From positions 3,782,001 to 3,846,000 of the forward strand of contig NZ_JALN02000001.1 of NCBI RefSeq assembly GCF_000559085.1: DNA of 64,000 nt, in the 5' to 3' direction. The stretch is from Mycolicibacterium aromaticivorans JS19b1 = JCM 16368 (GTDB lineage: Bacteria > Actinomycetota > Actinomycetes > Mycobacteriales > Mycobacteriaceae). This document shows positions 35,234 through 43,991 of the stretch, piece by piece (the stretch's first letter is position 1; the number at the start of each line of letters is the position of its first letter). The notes beneath the pieces were generated by a model that did no database searches, was not told where the DNA came from, and was given only the letters and a program-made list of their open reading frames with translations. A program made the translations under genes and the position numbers.

Positions 35234-36376
35234 TCAGCGGTCGCTACGCCACGATTCGGCGTCCCAGTCATTCGCACTGGGGCGTCGCGTCCTGGGCTGA
35301 CGGCCCGGTTCCGGGTCGACCTCACCGCGATAACGCACCCTCGACACCGGGTGATGGGTGTCGCTGTCGCCGTTCGTCCGCCCGGGTGGACGTTGCCGGG
35401 TCGGCGGTTCGTAGGGCGGGTAGGGCTCGTAGGACGGGTAGGCCTCGCGCGGCTCGAATCGACTGCTTCGCAGCGGGGGCGAGCCGTAGGGATCCCTGCG
35501 CTCGCGCGGCTCACGAGGCTCGCGGGTTTCGCGCGGCTCACGGCGTGACGACGTGCGGCTGTTCGGGTCACGCGGCTGACGGCGACGTCGCGGTGGCTCG
35601 GGATAGTCGAGTGCGTCGGGCTCGGCGTCAACGGGACGACGCCGCGCCGATTGGCGGCGGGGCCGCTCGGGCGCCTCGGTGATGTCCTCGAGCGGGGGAC
35701 GGGCATGCCGCGAGCGGGTCGGTGCCGGACGCTTGGCGGGCCGTTCCGTGCGCGGACGCCGTTCGGCGGTCGCGGGTCGGTCGATGCTGTGCTTGCGCTT
35801 GGGGGTCTCGTCGGCGTCGTCATCATCCTCGACGTCACCGTGCTGCAGCATTGACGAGAACCTGGCCGCCAGTCCGGCGAAAAGGCCGGGGCCTGCGGTG
35901 GTTTCGTCGTCGCCGTCGGGGTGGGCCGTCGCCGACGATTTGGCCGACATCCCGAAATACCAGCGCACCAACCCGATCAGCAGCACGCCGGCCGAGGTGA
36001 ACAGCATCAGCGGGAAGCGCTCGATCAGCGGGTAGCCGAAGTTGATCAGGGTGTCCTTGATGCCGGTGAACGCTGCACCGTGGAACAGGAAGTAAGACCC
36101 GGGCACCATGACGAACAGGATCAGTGGCGGCTGGATGACGGCGGTGAAAATACTGGAGTGGCGCACCGCGAGAACGGCCGCCACACAACCGAGCGCATAC
36201 ATGGCGGCGAAGACGTTGCCGAGTTCCTTGTTTCCTGAGCCCGCATCGAAGGCGAAGCCAATTGTGGTGGCGATCACAGCAATCAGGACGGCGGCCCACC
36301 ATGGCACGCCGGACAGGTTCGGGTGCGCCGAGCGGTTCGCGGGCGCCACGGAGGACTTCGCTCGCTGTGCTGACAC
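35234..36376 (-). CDS. DUF6542 membrane protein with arginine-rich disordered tail (Rv1111c-like)
   Basis: 380 residues from GTG 36376. Residues 22-145 hold about four membrane segments (PWWAAVLIAVIATTIGFAFDAG and following), then a long cytosolic tail rich in Arg, Pro and Glu with near-repeats of the REPRE type (around residues 285-305) and a Pro/Tyr segment. The tail is probably disordered and could bind nucleic acid or acidic partners. The membrane domain is the DUF6542 type of actinobacteria; function unknown. Conserved next to ispH and ychF. Confidence 0.85.
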   Translation of the reverse strand: MSAQRAKSSVAPANRSAHPNLSGVPWWAAVLIAVIATTIGFAFDAGSGNKELGNVFAAMYALGCVAAVLAVRHSSIFTAVIQPPLILFVMVPGSYFLFHGAAFTGIKDTLINFGYPLIERFPLMLFTSAGVLLIGLVRWYFGMSAKSSATAHPDGDDETTAGPGLFAGLAARFSSMLQHGDVEDDDDADETPKRKHSIDRPATAERRPRTERPAKRPAPTRSRHARPPLEDITEAPERPRRQSARRRPVDAEPDALDYPEPPRRRRQPRDPNSRTSSRREPRETREPREPRERRDPYGSPPLRSSRFEPREAYPSYEPYPPYEPPTRQRPPGRTNGDSDTHHPVSRVRYRGEVDPEPGRQPRTRRPSANDWDAESWRSDR

Positions 36377-36455
36377 ACGTAGACCGTACCGGCTCCGGCT
36401 GAATGTGGACCGTCAGCCAGGGCCGCAAGCGGAGGGGTCGTCCGGGGCTTTCTCC

Positions 36456-36461
36456 TAGACT
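36456..36461 (+). promoter_or_regulatory. -10 box for ychF
   Basis: TAGACT (TANNNT) ends 9 bases before GTG 36471, compatible with a leaderless or near-leaderless transcript. Confidence 0.45.
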
Positions 36462-36470
36462 GTCTTCTCT

Positions 36471-37544
36471 GTGAGCCTGAGCCTCGGAATCGTCGGTCTG
36501 CCCAACGTGGGAAAATCGACCCTATTCAATGCGCTGACCCGCAACAATGTGCTGGCAGCCAACTATCCGTTCGCCACGATCGAGCCGAATGAGGGCGTCG
36601 TCCCGCTGCCCGACCCGCGGCTGACCAAACTGGCCGAGATCTTCGGCTCCGAGCGGATCCTGCCGGCGCCGGTCACGTTCGTCGACATCGCCGGCATCGT
36701 CAAAGGCGCCTCGGAAGGGGCGGGCCTGGGCAACAAGTTCCTGGCCAACATCCGCGAATGTGACGCGATCTGTCAGGTGGTCCGGGTGTTCGCCGACGAC
36801 GACGTCGTGCACGTCGACGGCAAGGTGGACCCGAAGTCCGACATCGAGGTCATCGAGACCGAGCTGATCCTGGCCGACCTGCAGACCCTCGAGAAGGCGG
36901 TGCCCAGGCTGGAGAAGGAAGCCCGCAACAACAAGGACCGCAAACCTGTTTTCGAGGCCGCCACCGCTGCACAGGAGTTGCTGAACAACGGCACCACGCT
37001 GTTCGCCAGTGGCAAGGACTGGTCGCTGCTGCGCGAGCTGAACCTGATGACGATCAAGCCGTTCCTGTACGTGTTCAATGCCGACGAGTCGGTGCTCACC
37101 GATGACGGACGCATCGCCGAGCTGCGTGCGCTGGTGGCCCCGGCCGATGCGGTGTTCCTGGACGCGAAGATCGAGGCCGAGCTCCAAGAACTCGACGACG
37201 AGTCGGCGGCCGAGCTGCTGGAGTCGATCGGGCAGAGTGAGCGCGGGCTGGATGCGTTGGCGCGGGCCGGTTTTCACACGCTGAACCTGCAGACCTATCT
37301 GACCGCGGGGCCAAAAGAGGCGCGCGCCTGGACGATTCACCGCGGCGACACCGCACCGAAGGCGGCCGGAGTGATTCACACCGACTTCGAGAAAGGCTTC
37401 ATCAAGGCCGAGGTCGTGTCCTACGACGACTTGGTGGAGGCGGGCACGATGGCCGCGGCCAAGGCTGCTGGCAAGGTGCGGATGGAAGGCAAGGATTACG
37501 TCATGGCCGACGGCGACGTCGTCGAGTTCCGGTTCAACGTGTAG
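36471..37544 (+). CDS. ychF: Redox-regulated ATPase/GTPase YchF (Ola1 family)
   Basis: 357 residues. P-loop [15 protein letters not shown] at residues 8-22, the [22 protein letters not shown] switch region, a helical insert, and the C-terminal TGS domain ending in the [13 protein letters not shown] motif. YchF hydrolyses ATP in preference to GTP and associates with ribosomes. GTG start. The gene is followed at once by a long palindrome that can act as its transcription terminator. Confidence 0.97.
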   Translation: MSLSLGIVGLPNVGKSTLFNALTRNNVLAANYPFATIEPNEGVVPLPDPRLTKLAEIFGSERILPAPVTFVDIAGIVKGASEGAGLGNKFLANIRECDAICQVVRVFADDDVVHVDGKVDPKSDIEVIETELILADLQTLEKAVPRLEKEARNNKDRKPVFEAATAAQELLNNGTTLFASGKDWSLLRELNLMTIKPFLYVFNADESVLTDDGRIAELRALVAPADAVFLDAKIEAELQELDDESAAELLESIGQSERGLDALARAGFHTLNLQTYLTAGPKEARAWTIHRGDTAPKAAGVIHTDFEKGFIKAEVVSYDDLVEAGTMAAAKAAGKVRMEGKDYVMADGDVVEFRFNV

Positions 37545-37552
37545 GTTGCGCG

Positions 37553-37612
37553 CCGACTGTGGGGGTTGTGCACGAATTCAGCCCGTTTTTCGTGCACGAG
37601 ACCCACAGTCGG
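37553..37612. terminator. Long hairpin after ychF, possible terminator or dispersed palindromic repeat
   Basis: Arms 37553-37576 and 37589-37612 (24 bases each, 20 of 24 pairing by eye) flank a 12-base loop; they start with CCGACTGTGGG and include GTGCACGAA. The stem begins 8 bases after the ychF stop and a T-run lies in the loop side. Could be an intrinsic terminator or one copy of a palindromic repeat family. Confidence 0.65.
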
Positions 37613-37672
37613 GAGGATTTCCGCTTTGGCGTCTCGGGAGACCTGTCGGTGGGCGGGGCTAGCTTTGGCGGC

Positions 37673-38071
37673 ATGAAGCTAGTGTCGATCCGCCTCATCA
37701 CCGCCGACGTGAAGCGCCTCGTCTCGTTCTACGAGATGGTCACCGGAGCTGACGCGATCTGGGCCAACGAACTCTTCGCCGAGATCCCTACGCCGGTCGG
37801 TGTCCTGGCCATCGGAAGCGACAAGACCGTGCCATTGTTCGGCGCGGGATCTGCCGAGCCGGCCGCCAATCGAAGCGCCATCATCGAGTTCATCGTGACC
37901 GACGTCGACGCCGAATATGCCCGCCTGGACGGGCGATTGGACGAGGTTGTCACCGAGCCGACCACCATGCCGTGGGGAAATCGCGCACTGTTGTTCCGCG
38001 ACCCGGACGGTAACCTGGTGAACTTGTTCACTCCGGTCACCGACGATGCTCGGGCCAAGTTCGGCGTCTAG
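37673..38071 (+). CDS. VOC family (glyoxalase-like) protein
   Basis: 132 residues with the paired beta-alpha-beta-beta-beta modules of the vicinal oxygen chelate fold: MKLVSIRLITADVKRLVSFYEMVTG at the start and the ALLFRDPDGNLVNLFTPV signature near the end. The Glu/His metal ligands of true glyoxalases are only partly recognisable, so it may be a binding or dioxygenase-like member. Start ATG 37673 gives the family N-terminus. The TAG shares CTAG with a possible convergent small gene. Confidence 0.85.
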   Translation: MKLVSIRLITADVKRLVSFYEMVTGADAIWANELFAEIPTPVGVLAIGSDKTVPLFGAGSAEPAANRSAIIEFIVTDVDAEYARLDGRLDEVVTEPTTMPWGNRALLFRDPDGNLVNLFTPVTDDARAKFGV

Positions 38072-38277
38072 TGATGGGCATGCTGCTCGCCGAGCGCGCG
38101 CTTGCCGGGCTCGCGATTGGTGCTCGGGGCCGGTGATCCGGAGCAGATGACCACGATGCCCGACCCGGCCATGGATTCCGGTTGCGGCCCATCGACGAAC
38201 TCATATCGGCTGTCCGTGACGCGGGATTCGATCAGATCGAGGACAAGCGCGTGGGCAATGGCCCACGTGCTTTCCAT
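38068..38277 (-). CDS. Possible small hypothetical protein downstream of arsR
   Basis: 69 codons on the same strand as arsR, 26 bases behind it, with a weak AGAAG ribosome site and a stop that shares CTAG with the convergent VOC gene, as several true convergent pairs in this window do. The product has no cysteine cluster, signal or membrane segment that I recognise (VVICSGSPAPSTNREPGKRA near the end). An overlapping plus-strand open frame (38102-38302) is less convincing. Could be non-coding. Confidence 0.3.
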   Translation of the reverse strand: MESTWAIAHALVLDLIESRVTDSRYEFVDGPQPESMAGSGIVVICSGSPAPSTNREPGKRALGEQHAHH

Positions 38278-38303
38278 CTTCTGGTGGGCGACCTACCGGT
38301 GAT

Positions 38304-38663
38304 CTAGCGGCAGCAGTTCGGGTCCAGCACTGTGCAGAGTGCCACCAGCGCTTCGCGGCAAGGCCGATGGTAGACGTTCATTCCGCGACGTTCGGATTCG
38401 ACCAGACCTGCCCGACGCAACTGAGACAGATGATGGCTGACGGTTGATTCGCTGAGTTCGACCGACGCTGCCAGGTCGCAGCTACACACCTCACCCGCGT
38501 CCGAACCGAACAGCAATGAGACCAGCTTGACCCGAACCGGGTCCGCTAAAGCCTTGAGCCGCAACGCGATCTCGAGTGCGGCCTGATCGCTGACGGGGCC
38601 GGCGGCCACCGGCGCGCAGCGGACCGGCGCGGACATGTCCACCGTGGGCAGCGTCTTGGGCAT
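38304..38663 (-). CDS. arsR: ArsR-family metalloregulator
   Basis: 119 residues, winged helix-turn-helix repressor. The metal site motif is VCSCDLA (Cys60, Cys62) in the helix preceding the recognition helix SESTVSHHLSQLRRAGLV, and further cysteines sit near the N-terminus and in the C-terminal DPNCCR. This arrangement suits trivalent arsenic sensing. It represses until As(III) binds. ATG 38663 is chosen over a GTG two codons earlier. Divergent from the ars operon, with operator half-sites in the 95-base gap. Confidence 0.92.
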   Translation of the reverse strand: MPKTLPTVDMSAPVRCAPVAAGPVSDQAALEIALRLKALADPVRVKLVSLLFGSDAGEVCSCDLAASVELSESTVSHHLSQLRRAGLVESERRGMNVYHRPCREALVALCTVLDPNCCR

Positions 38664-38684
38664 GCCCACATCCTGCCACGGATA

Positions 38685-38738
38685 TTGACATACGTCGAAG
38701 AGGTGGCATCATCAACGTAGAACATAGTTCGACATAAG
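38685..38738 (+). promoter_or_regulatory. ars operon promoter with ArsR operator half-sites
   Basis: TTGACA at 38685-38690 is a consensus -35; CATCAT at 38707-38712 lies 16 bases downstream as -10. Half-sites CATACGTCGAA (38689-38699) and TTCGACATAAG (38728-38738) form an inverted repeat around it. Mapping is by eye. Confidence 0.5.
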
Positions 38739-38758
38739 CCACATAGGTAGGAGCCGTC

Positions 38759-39238
38759 ATGTCCCGCGCTCAACTTGCCCTCAACGTCGATGACCTCGAC
38801 GAGGCCATCACCTTCTATTCGAAGCTGTTCAACACCCAACCGGCCAAAGTGAAGCCGGGTTACGCGAACTTCGCCGTCGTCAATCCGCCGTTGAAGCTTG
38901 TCCTGCTTGAAAATCCAGGCAAGGGCGGCACCATCAACCACCTCGGTGTCGAGGTCGAATCCAGCGCGACCGTCCACGCTGAGATCGCCCGCCTCACCGA
39001 CGAAGGTCTGTTCACCGACGAGGAGATCGGCACCACCTGCTGCTTCGCCACCCAGGACAAGGTGTGGGTAACGGGCCCCGCCGGGGAGAGATGGGAGGTC
39101 TACACCGTCCTCGCCGACTCGGACACCTTCGGCAACAGCCCCGAACACTCTGCGGGAGGCACCGCCGAGGACGGCGTCTGCTGTGGCGGCACCGCTGCCG
39201 ATGTCGAGAAGTCGACCGCTACCAACGCCTGCTGCTGA
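38759..39238 (+). CDS. arsI: ArsI/CadI family metalloprotein (vicinal oxygen chelate)
   Basis: 159 residues. VOC fold; close to mycobacterial CadI (Rv2641) and to ArsI, the Fe(II) dioxygenase that cleaves the carbon-arsenic bond of organoarsenicals. The arsenic-binding CC pair is in GTTCCFATQDKVWVTGP near residue 93, and the metal ligands His61 (NHLGVEVE) and the Glu of WEVY fit. A C-terminal tail with VCCGG and ACC adds thiols, perhaps for As(III) sequestration. RBS GTAGGAG precedes ATG 38759. First gene of the arsenic operon. Confidence 0.92.
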   Translation: MSRAQLALNVDDLDEAITFYSKLFNTQPAKVKPGYANFAVVNPPLKLVLLENPGKGGTINHLGVEVESSATVHAEIARLTDEGLFTDEEIGTTCCFATQDKVWVTGPAGERWEVYTVLADSDTFGNSPEHSAGGTAEDGVCCGGTAADVEKSTATNACC

Positions 39239-39240
39239 TC

Positions 39241-40347
39241 GTGAACGCGCCCTCCGCCGTCGGCGTCGACACCGCAGTCGTCGGGAAGCTCTCGCTCCTG
39301 GACCGATTGCTGCCGATATGGATCGGCCTTGCCATGGCGGCCGGGCTACTCCTGGGTCGCCTGGTACCCGGTCTGAACACCGCACTGGACAAGGTACAAG
39401 TCGACGGCATCTCGCTGCCCATTGCGCTGGGCCTGCTGATCATGATGTATCCGGTGCTGGCCAAGGTCCGCTACGACCGTTTGGACACCGTCACCGGGGA
39501 CCGCAAACTACTCATCAGTTCGCTGCTGTTGAACTGGGTCCTCGGACCCGCGCTGATGTTCACTCTGGCGTGGCTGCTGCTGCCCGATCTACCCGAGTAC
39601 CGCACCGGTCTCATCATCGTCGGCCTTGCCCGTTGCATCGCGATGGTCATCATTTGGAATGACCTCGCCTGTGGCGACCGCGAAGCCGCCGCCGTTCTCG
39701 TCGCTCTCAACTCGGTGTTCCAGGTCGTCATGTTCGCAGTGCTCGGCTGGTTCTACTTGTCCGTGCTGCCCGGCTGGCTGGGGCTGGAACAGACCACCAT
39801 CAGCACCTCGCCATGGCAGATCGCCAAGTCGGTGCTGATCTTCCTGGGCATCCCACTACTCGCCGGCTACCTGTCCCGGCGGCTGGGGGAGAAAGCCAAG
39901 GGCCGCGAGTGGTACGAATCCACATTCCTGCCGAGGGTCGGACCGTGGGCGCTCTACGGTTTGCTGTTCACCATCGTGATTCTTTTTGCGCTGCAGGGTG
40001 ATCAGATCACGAGCCGCCCGCTGGACGTCGTCCGCATCGCGCTCCCGCTGCTGGCCTACTTCGCGATCATGTGGGGCGGTGGATACCTGCTGGGCGCGCT
40101 GCTCGGGCTGGGCTATCAGCGCACGACCACCCTGGCGTTCACCGCAGCGGGCAACAACTTCGAGCTCGCCATCGCAGTCGCGATCGCCACCTACGGTGCA
40201 ACTTCCGGGCAGGCTCTCGCCGGAGTGGTCGGCCCACTCATCGAAGTGCCCGTTCTCGTTGCCTTGGTCTATGTCTCGCTCGCCCTCCGACGCCGTTTCA
40301 CCGACGCCGCTCGACCGTCGACTGCCCCTGACAGGAGCACACCATGA
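39241..40347 (+). CDS. acr3: Arsenite efflux permease Acr3
   Basis: 368 residues with ten membrane segments (BART superfamily). Exports As(OH)3 by proton antiport. The essential Acr3 cysteine lies in the fourth helix (LARCIAMVIIWNDLACGD) and the LAFTAAGNNFELAIAVAIA motif forms the substrate helix. The GTG at 39241 follows the arsI stop by two bases, and the stop overlaps arsC by ATGA, so arsI-acr3-arsC are translationally linked. Confidence 0.96.
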   Translation: MNAPSAVGVDTAVVGKLSLLDRLLPIWIGLAMAAGLLLGRLVPGLNTALDKVQVDGISLPIALGLLIMMYPVLAKVRYDRLDTVTGDRKLLISSLLLNWVLGPALMFTLAWLLLPDLPEYRTGLIIVGLARCIAMVIIWNDLACGDREAAAVLVALNSVFQVVMFAVLGWFYLSVLPGWLGLEQTTISTSPWQIAKSVLIFLGIPLLAGYLSRRLGEKAKGREWYESTFLPRVGPWALYGLLFTIVILFALQGDQITSRPLDVVRIALPLLAYFAIMWGGGYLLGALLGLGYQRTTTLAFTAAGNNFELAIAVAIATYGATSGQALAGVVGPLIEVPVLVALVYVSLALRRRFTDAARPSTAPDRSTP

Positions 40348-40769
40348 ATGACGTCACCGACGCGAAGCCCACCGTGCTGTTCCTGTGCACCCACAATGCG
40401 GGGCGATCGCAGATGGCGCTCGGCTACTTCAACCACCTCGCCGGGGATCACGCAGTGGCGTGGTCGGGAGGCTCGGAACCCGCCGATGAAATCAACCCCG
40501 CCGCGGTCGCCGCGATGGCCGAGGTCGGTATCGACATCTCGCGGGAGTTCCCCAAGCCATGGACCGACGAGATCGTCCGAGCAGCCGACGTCGTGGTCAA
40601 GATGGGGTGCGGTGATACATGCCCCTTCTTTCCCGGAAAGCGTTACGAGAACTGGGAATTGCCGGATCCGGCAGGCCAGGGGATCGACGCCGTCCGCCCG
40701 ATTCGCGATGAGGTCGAGGCGCGCGTGCGCCGACTTCTGGACGAACTCGGTATCGAACCCACCGTTTGA
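40344..40769 (+). CDS. arsC: Arsenate reductase, low-molecular-weight phosphatase type
   Basis: 141 residues. Reduces arsenate to arsenite for Acr3 export. The P-loop is CTHNAGRS (Cys15-Arg21, CX5R) and the general-acid Asp is in LPDPAG. A second cysteine pair, Cys89 and Cys93 in GCGDTCPF, is placed like the resolving cysteines of thioredoxin-coupled enzymes, though actinobacterial ArsC may couple to mycothiol instead. Overlaps acr3 by four bases; last arsenic gene of the operon. Confidence 0.94.
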   Translation: MNDVTDAKPTVLFLCTHNAGRSQMALGYFNHLAGDHAVAWSGGSEPADEINPAAVAAMAEVGIDISREFPKPWTDEIVRAADVVVKMGCGDTCPFFPGKRYENWELPDPAGQGIDAVRPIRDEVEARVRRLLDELGIEPTV

Positions 40770-40828
40770 CGTCTGGACCACAGCGCGGCGGCACGATGAT
40801 TTCCACCGACTGCGCGAGTCTCTATGGC

Positions 40829-41404
40829 ATGGGAAAGCTGATGTTCACCGCGACCATGTCCATCGACGGCTACGTCGCCGACTCCGCCGGCGATTTTCAA
40901 TGGTCGGCCCCCGAGGGGGCGGTGTTCGCCATCCACGTCGAGCGGATGGGCGAAGTATCCACCGAGGTGTTGGGCCGCCGGACCTTCGAGTTGATGCAGT
41001 ACTGGGAGACCGATCCCGACGACCGAGTCTGGACGCCGGCAGAGCAGGAGTTCGCCCGCCGCTGGCGGCGCATCGACAAGGTGGTGGCGTCCTCGACGCT
41101 GACCCGGGAGGACATCGGATCGGACCGTGTCCGTCTGATGCCGGACCTGAGTCTGGCGCAACTGCGGCAGATCGTCGACGACGCGCCCGGAGTGGTCGAG
41201 ATCTTCGGGCCGACCGTCGCCGCCGCCGCGATCCGGGCCGGACTGGTCGAGGAATTCCAATTCTTTGTGGTTCCGAAGGTCGTGGGCGGCGGCCTGCGCG
41301 CACTGCCCGACGATGTGCAGCTCGACCTCAGCCTCGAAGGGCACGAGACGTTCGGCAACGGCATCGTTCATCTGCGCTACGTACCTCGCGACGCGGGACC
41401 CTAA
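40829..41404 (+). CDS. Dihydrofolate reductase/RibD C-terminal family protein
   Basis: 191 residues, DHFR-fold RibD_C family: MGKLMFTATMSIDGYVADS at the start, GRRTFELMQYWE (cofactor phosphate contact) and EIFGPTVAAAAIRAGLVEEFQF near the end. These reductases use NAD(P)H or F420 for pteridine-like or other substrates; the role is unknown and the link to arsenic is doubtful, as it trails the operon. ATG 40829 matches the family; alternative in-frame starts at 40766 (TTG, overlapping arsC) and 40796 cannot be excluded. Confidence 0.8.
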   Translation: MGKLMFTATMSIDGYVADSAGDFQWSAPEGAVFAIHVERMGEVSTEVLGRRTFELMQYWETDPDDRVWTPAEQEFARRWRRIDKVVASSTLTREDIGSDRVRLMPDLSLAQLRQIVDDAPGVVEIFGPTVAAAAIRAGLVEEFQFFVVPKVVGGGLRALPDDVQLDLSLEGHETFGNGIVHLRYVPRDAGP

Positions 41405-41519
41405 CCAAGGCAACCCTTATGTCGGGCAGCGGGATTCGATGTTGAGCAATGATGCCGGAAGCGGGCGGTGAAAACCTAGACTCACGCATGACGAGGTCAG
41501 AAGCGACCGAGGGGGTCTG

Positions 41520-43205
41520 GTGGAGCGCGGTGCACAGGTCTCCGTCGAGGCGCTGGCGGCAGAGGCTGGCTTCGCCGCGCTGCCGCGAGAAACCGGCATC
41601 GTCGTGCAGAACGCCGACGGCGAGATCATCGCCGCCTCCCCAGTGGCGCAGGAGATTCTCGGCTTGTCGTCCGACCAGATGCTCGGACGCACGTCACAGG
41701 ACCCGCGCTGGGCCGCGGTGGACGAAGGCGGCCGCTTCCTCGAAGGTGCATAGGCCCCCGCCATGGTCGCTCAGCGCACCCGAGTTGCGGTGCGCGACAG
41801 GATAATGGGCGTTCACCGCCCCGGCAGTGATGCGGCGGGGCGCCATGTGTGGCTGCACGTCGACGCCGCACCGCTCTTCCGCGCCGGCGACCCCGATCCG
41901 TGGGCGGTGGTTGCAGCCTTCCGGCCCGTCTGTGGCGAAGCCCTTAGTGCTCTGCAGCTACGCGAATCCGAGCGACTCTTCCGGATGATCGCCGAACACA
42001 GCTCCGACATGGTCGCCTGGCAGCTTGTCGAGGACACCACATTCCTGTGGGTGTCGCCCGCGGCGCGGACCGTACTGGGCTTCGAGCCGGACGACTTGAT
42101 CGGGACGTACGGGATCGATCTCGTCCACCCCGACGAACGCGCCGCGCTGGCGGGGACGTGGGAAGCCTCGCGCGGTGCGGTGACGCGATTCCTGACGCGG
42201 ATGCGGCACGCGGACGGGGAGTACCGCTGGATCGAGACGACCGCGCACGTCCTGCCTCTCGACGGGGACATGCCACGGCAGATGATCACCGCTCACCGCG
42301 ACGTAAGCGATCGCGTTCGAGCCGAGCGAGCCCGCGATGCCGCCGTGCGGATGTTCGAGGTGACCATGAGTCGCGCCACGATCGGTGTCGGCTGGCGCAG
42401 GTTGGACGGAACGCTGGCGCGGGTCAATCCCGCGTTGTGCAGCATCCTCGGCAGGAGTGCCGAGCAGTTGGTCGGGCACCCATTGCAGGAGTTCGCCACG
42501 GACGACGGGTCGGCGTTCGCGGACGCCGTCGCCGCCGTGCACGCGGGAGCGCGCACTCACCACGAAAGTGAACGTCAGTTCCTCCGGCCGGACGGCACGG
42601 TGGTCTGGTGCCTGCTCACGGTTGTCGGCCTGCCCGATGAGCTCGGTGTCGTCTCCTCGTCGTTGGTCCAGCTCCAAGACATCACCCAACAGAAGAAGGC
42701 GGTCGCGCAGCTCGAGGAAGCCGCGCTGACCGACCCACTCACCGGACTGCCCAACCGCACCGTTCTCGAAGATCGCCTCACCCGAGCGCTCGGAAGAGCG
42801 AGACTCACCAACACTCTGGTGGGCGTGCTGTTCATCGACCTGGACAATTTCAAGAGCGTCAACGACCACCACGGCCATGATATGGGCGATAAACTTTTGT
42901 GCGAGATCGGAATTCGCTTGTCAAGCGCAGTGCGTGATGACGACACCGTCGTCCGTCTGGGTGGCGACGAGTTCGTCGTCGTCCGCGAACGCCTACCGGG
43001 CCTCACCCAGCTGGATGACCTTGCTGAGCACATCGGTCACAGTCTGTCGACGCCCTTCGACGTCGACTCCCATGCGCTGACCGTCGGCGCCAGCATCGGC
43101 CGCGCTGCCGGCTCTGATCTTACTGCTGCGCAACTACTTTCCCGAGCCGACGAGGCGATGTATCGCACTAAGCGCGACCGGCGCGGCGAGGGAGCTCAGG
43201 CGTAG
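41520..43205 (+). pseudogene. PAS-PAS-PAS-GGDEF diguanylate cyclase interrupted by an in-frame TAG
   Basis: Frame 41520-43205 reads as one PAS-GGDEF protein of 561 residues but for a TAG at 41751-41753 (codon 78). Before it, residues 1-77 are the first half of a PAS domain (GIVVQNADGEIIAASPVAQEILGLSSDQMLGRTSQDPRW); just after it the same PAS domain continues (PAMVAQRTRVAVRDRIMGVHRP). Two more PAS/PAC modules follow, then a GGDEF domain with intact RLGGDEFVVV; no EAL domain. The GTG start has GAGGGGG before it and a TAGACT -10 at 41477. The ATG at 41763 could restart translation to give a 480-residue protein, but it lacks a ribosome site. Confidence 0.8.
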
Positions 43206-43879
43206 CCGACCCAGCCGCGGAACGTGAACGCCGCGAAGAACTCGGTGACATCGGTGAAGCCTGCTTCTCGCAGAATGGCGCGGTCCTGTTCTGGCGGCAG
43301 AACGGGAACCTCGTTGGCGATGGCGTTGCGCGCCTTGTCGGTGTCTGCCGGATCGATGCCCGCCGCAACGAGATTCGCGACATGCCGGCTGATCCACACG
43401 TCCCGTTCGCCGTCGTGTTGCCCAAAGCTCATGTGCGCAACGACGAACGGCGCACCGGGTGCCAGCCGGCGCCGGACCTGAGCGGCCGTCTCGCGGCGGA
43501 CCTCCTCGGGCAGGAAGTGCAGTGTCAGCAGACTTGTCGCGGCGGCGAACGGACCGTCCGGAGCGTCCTCGATGTAGCCACAGTGCATGCGCACTCGCTC
43601 TGCATAAGGTCCGAGGTTGCGCGCCGCGAGTTCCAGCATCGCCGCCGACGGGTCCACGGCGTCGAACGTCCACCCTGGGTGGGCCTGGGCGAATGCCTTG
43701 GTTTCCAGTCCGCCGCCGGCTCCGAGCACCAGCACCCTGGCATCGGACGGCGCGCGTTCGTCGATGAGAACCGAGGCCAGCCGGTGGATGTCGCGGTAGG
43801 CGGGCACCATCTGCGCCGCGCGGGCGGCGTACATCTCGACGTGGCGCGGATCATCGAACGGGTTCGCGGTTGAGGTCAC
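43196..43879 (-). CDS. Class I SAM-dependent methyltransferase
   Basis: 227 residues. SAM-binding motif VLVLGAGGGLETKAFA near residue 50, DAVDPSAAML and the post-motif LTLHFLPEE; the N-terminal YAARAAQMVPAYRDIHRL is common to small-molecule methyltransferases similar to UbiE/CoQ5 types. Substrate unknown. No signal or membrane segment, so cytosolic. Convergent with, and overlapping by 10 bases, the interrupted GGDEF gene. Confidence 0.88.
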   Translation of the reverse strand: MTSTANPFDDPRHVEMYAARAAQMVPAYRDIHRLASVLIDERAPSDARVLVLGAGGGLETKAFAQAHPGWTFDAVDPSAAMLELAARNLGPYAERVRMHCGYIEDAPDGPFAAATSLLTLHFLPEEVRRETAAQVRRRLAPGAPFVVAHMSFGQHDGERDVWISRHVANLVAAGIDPADTDKARNAIANEVPVLPPEQDRAILREAGFTDVTEFFAAFTFRGWVGYA

Positions 43880-43979
43880 CTACCGATGGTGCTGACGGAC
43901 GAGCGACATCGGCAAGAGGATTTGCCAATCAGGCAATGACGACGAGGCGCGACGCTGACTGAGGCTGTCGCCCGCGCGC

Positions 43980-43985
43980 TAATAT
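43980..43985 (+). promoter_or_regulatory. -10 box for the MPT63-like lipoprotein
   Basis: TAATAT (TANNNT) ends 6 bases before ATG 43992; leaderless. A TTGCC-5-GGCAA inverted repeat at 43922-43936 lies upstream. Confidence 0.5.
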
Positions 43986-43991
43986 CCGCCA

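Noticed and set aside
35440..35720. Repetitive GC-rich stretch
   Set aside because: It is the low-complexity REPRE-type coding part of the DUF6542 protein, not a tandem DNA repeat locus.
38102..38302. Plus-strand 66-codon frame between the VOC and arsR genes
   Set aside because: No ribosome site or -10 at a suitable distance; the minus-strand alternative is better placed.
41488..41805. Leaderless ORF starting at ATG 41488
   Set aside because: The frame is Arg/Ser/Pro-rich and has no similarity to any family; the PAS sequence is in the adjacent frame.
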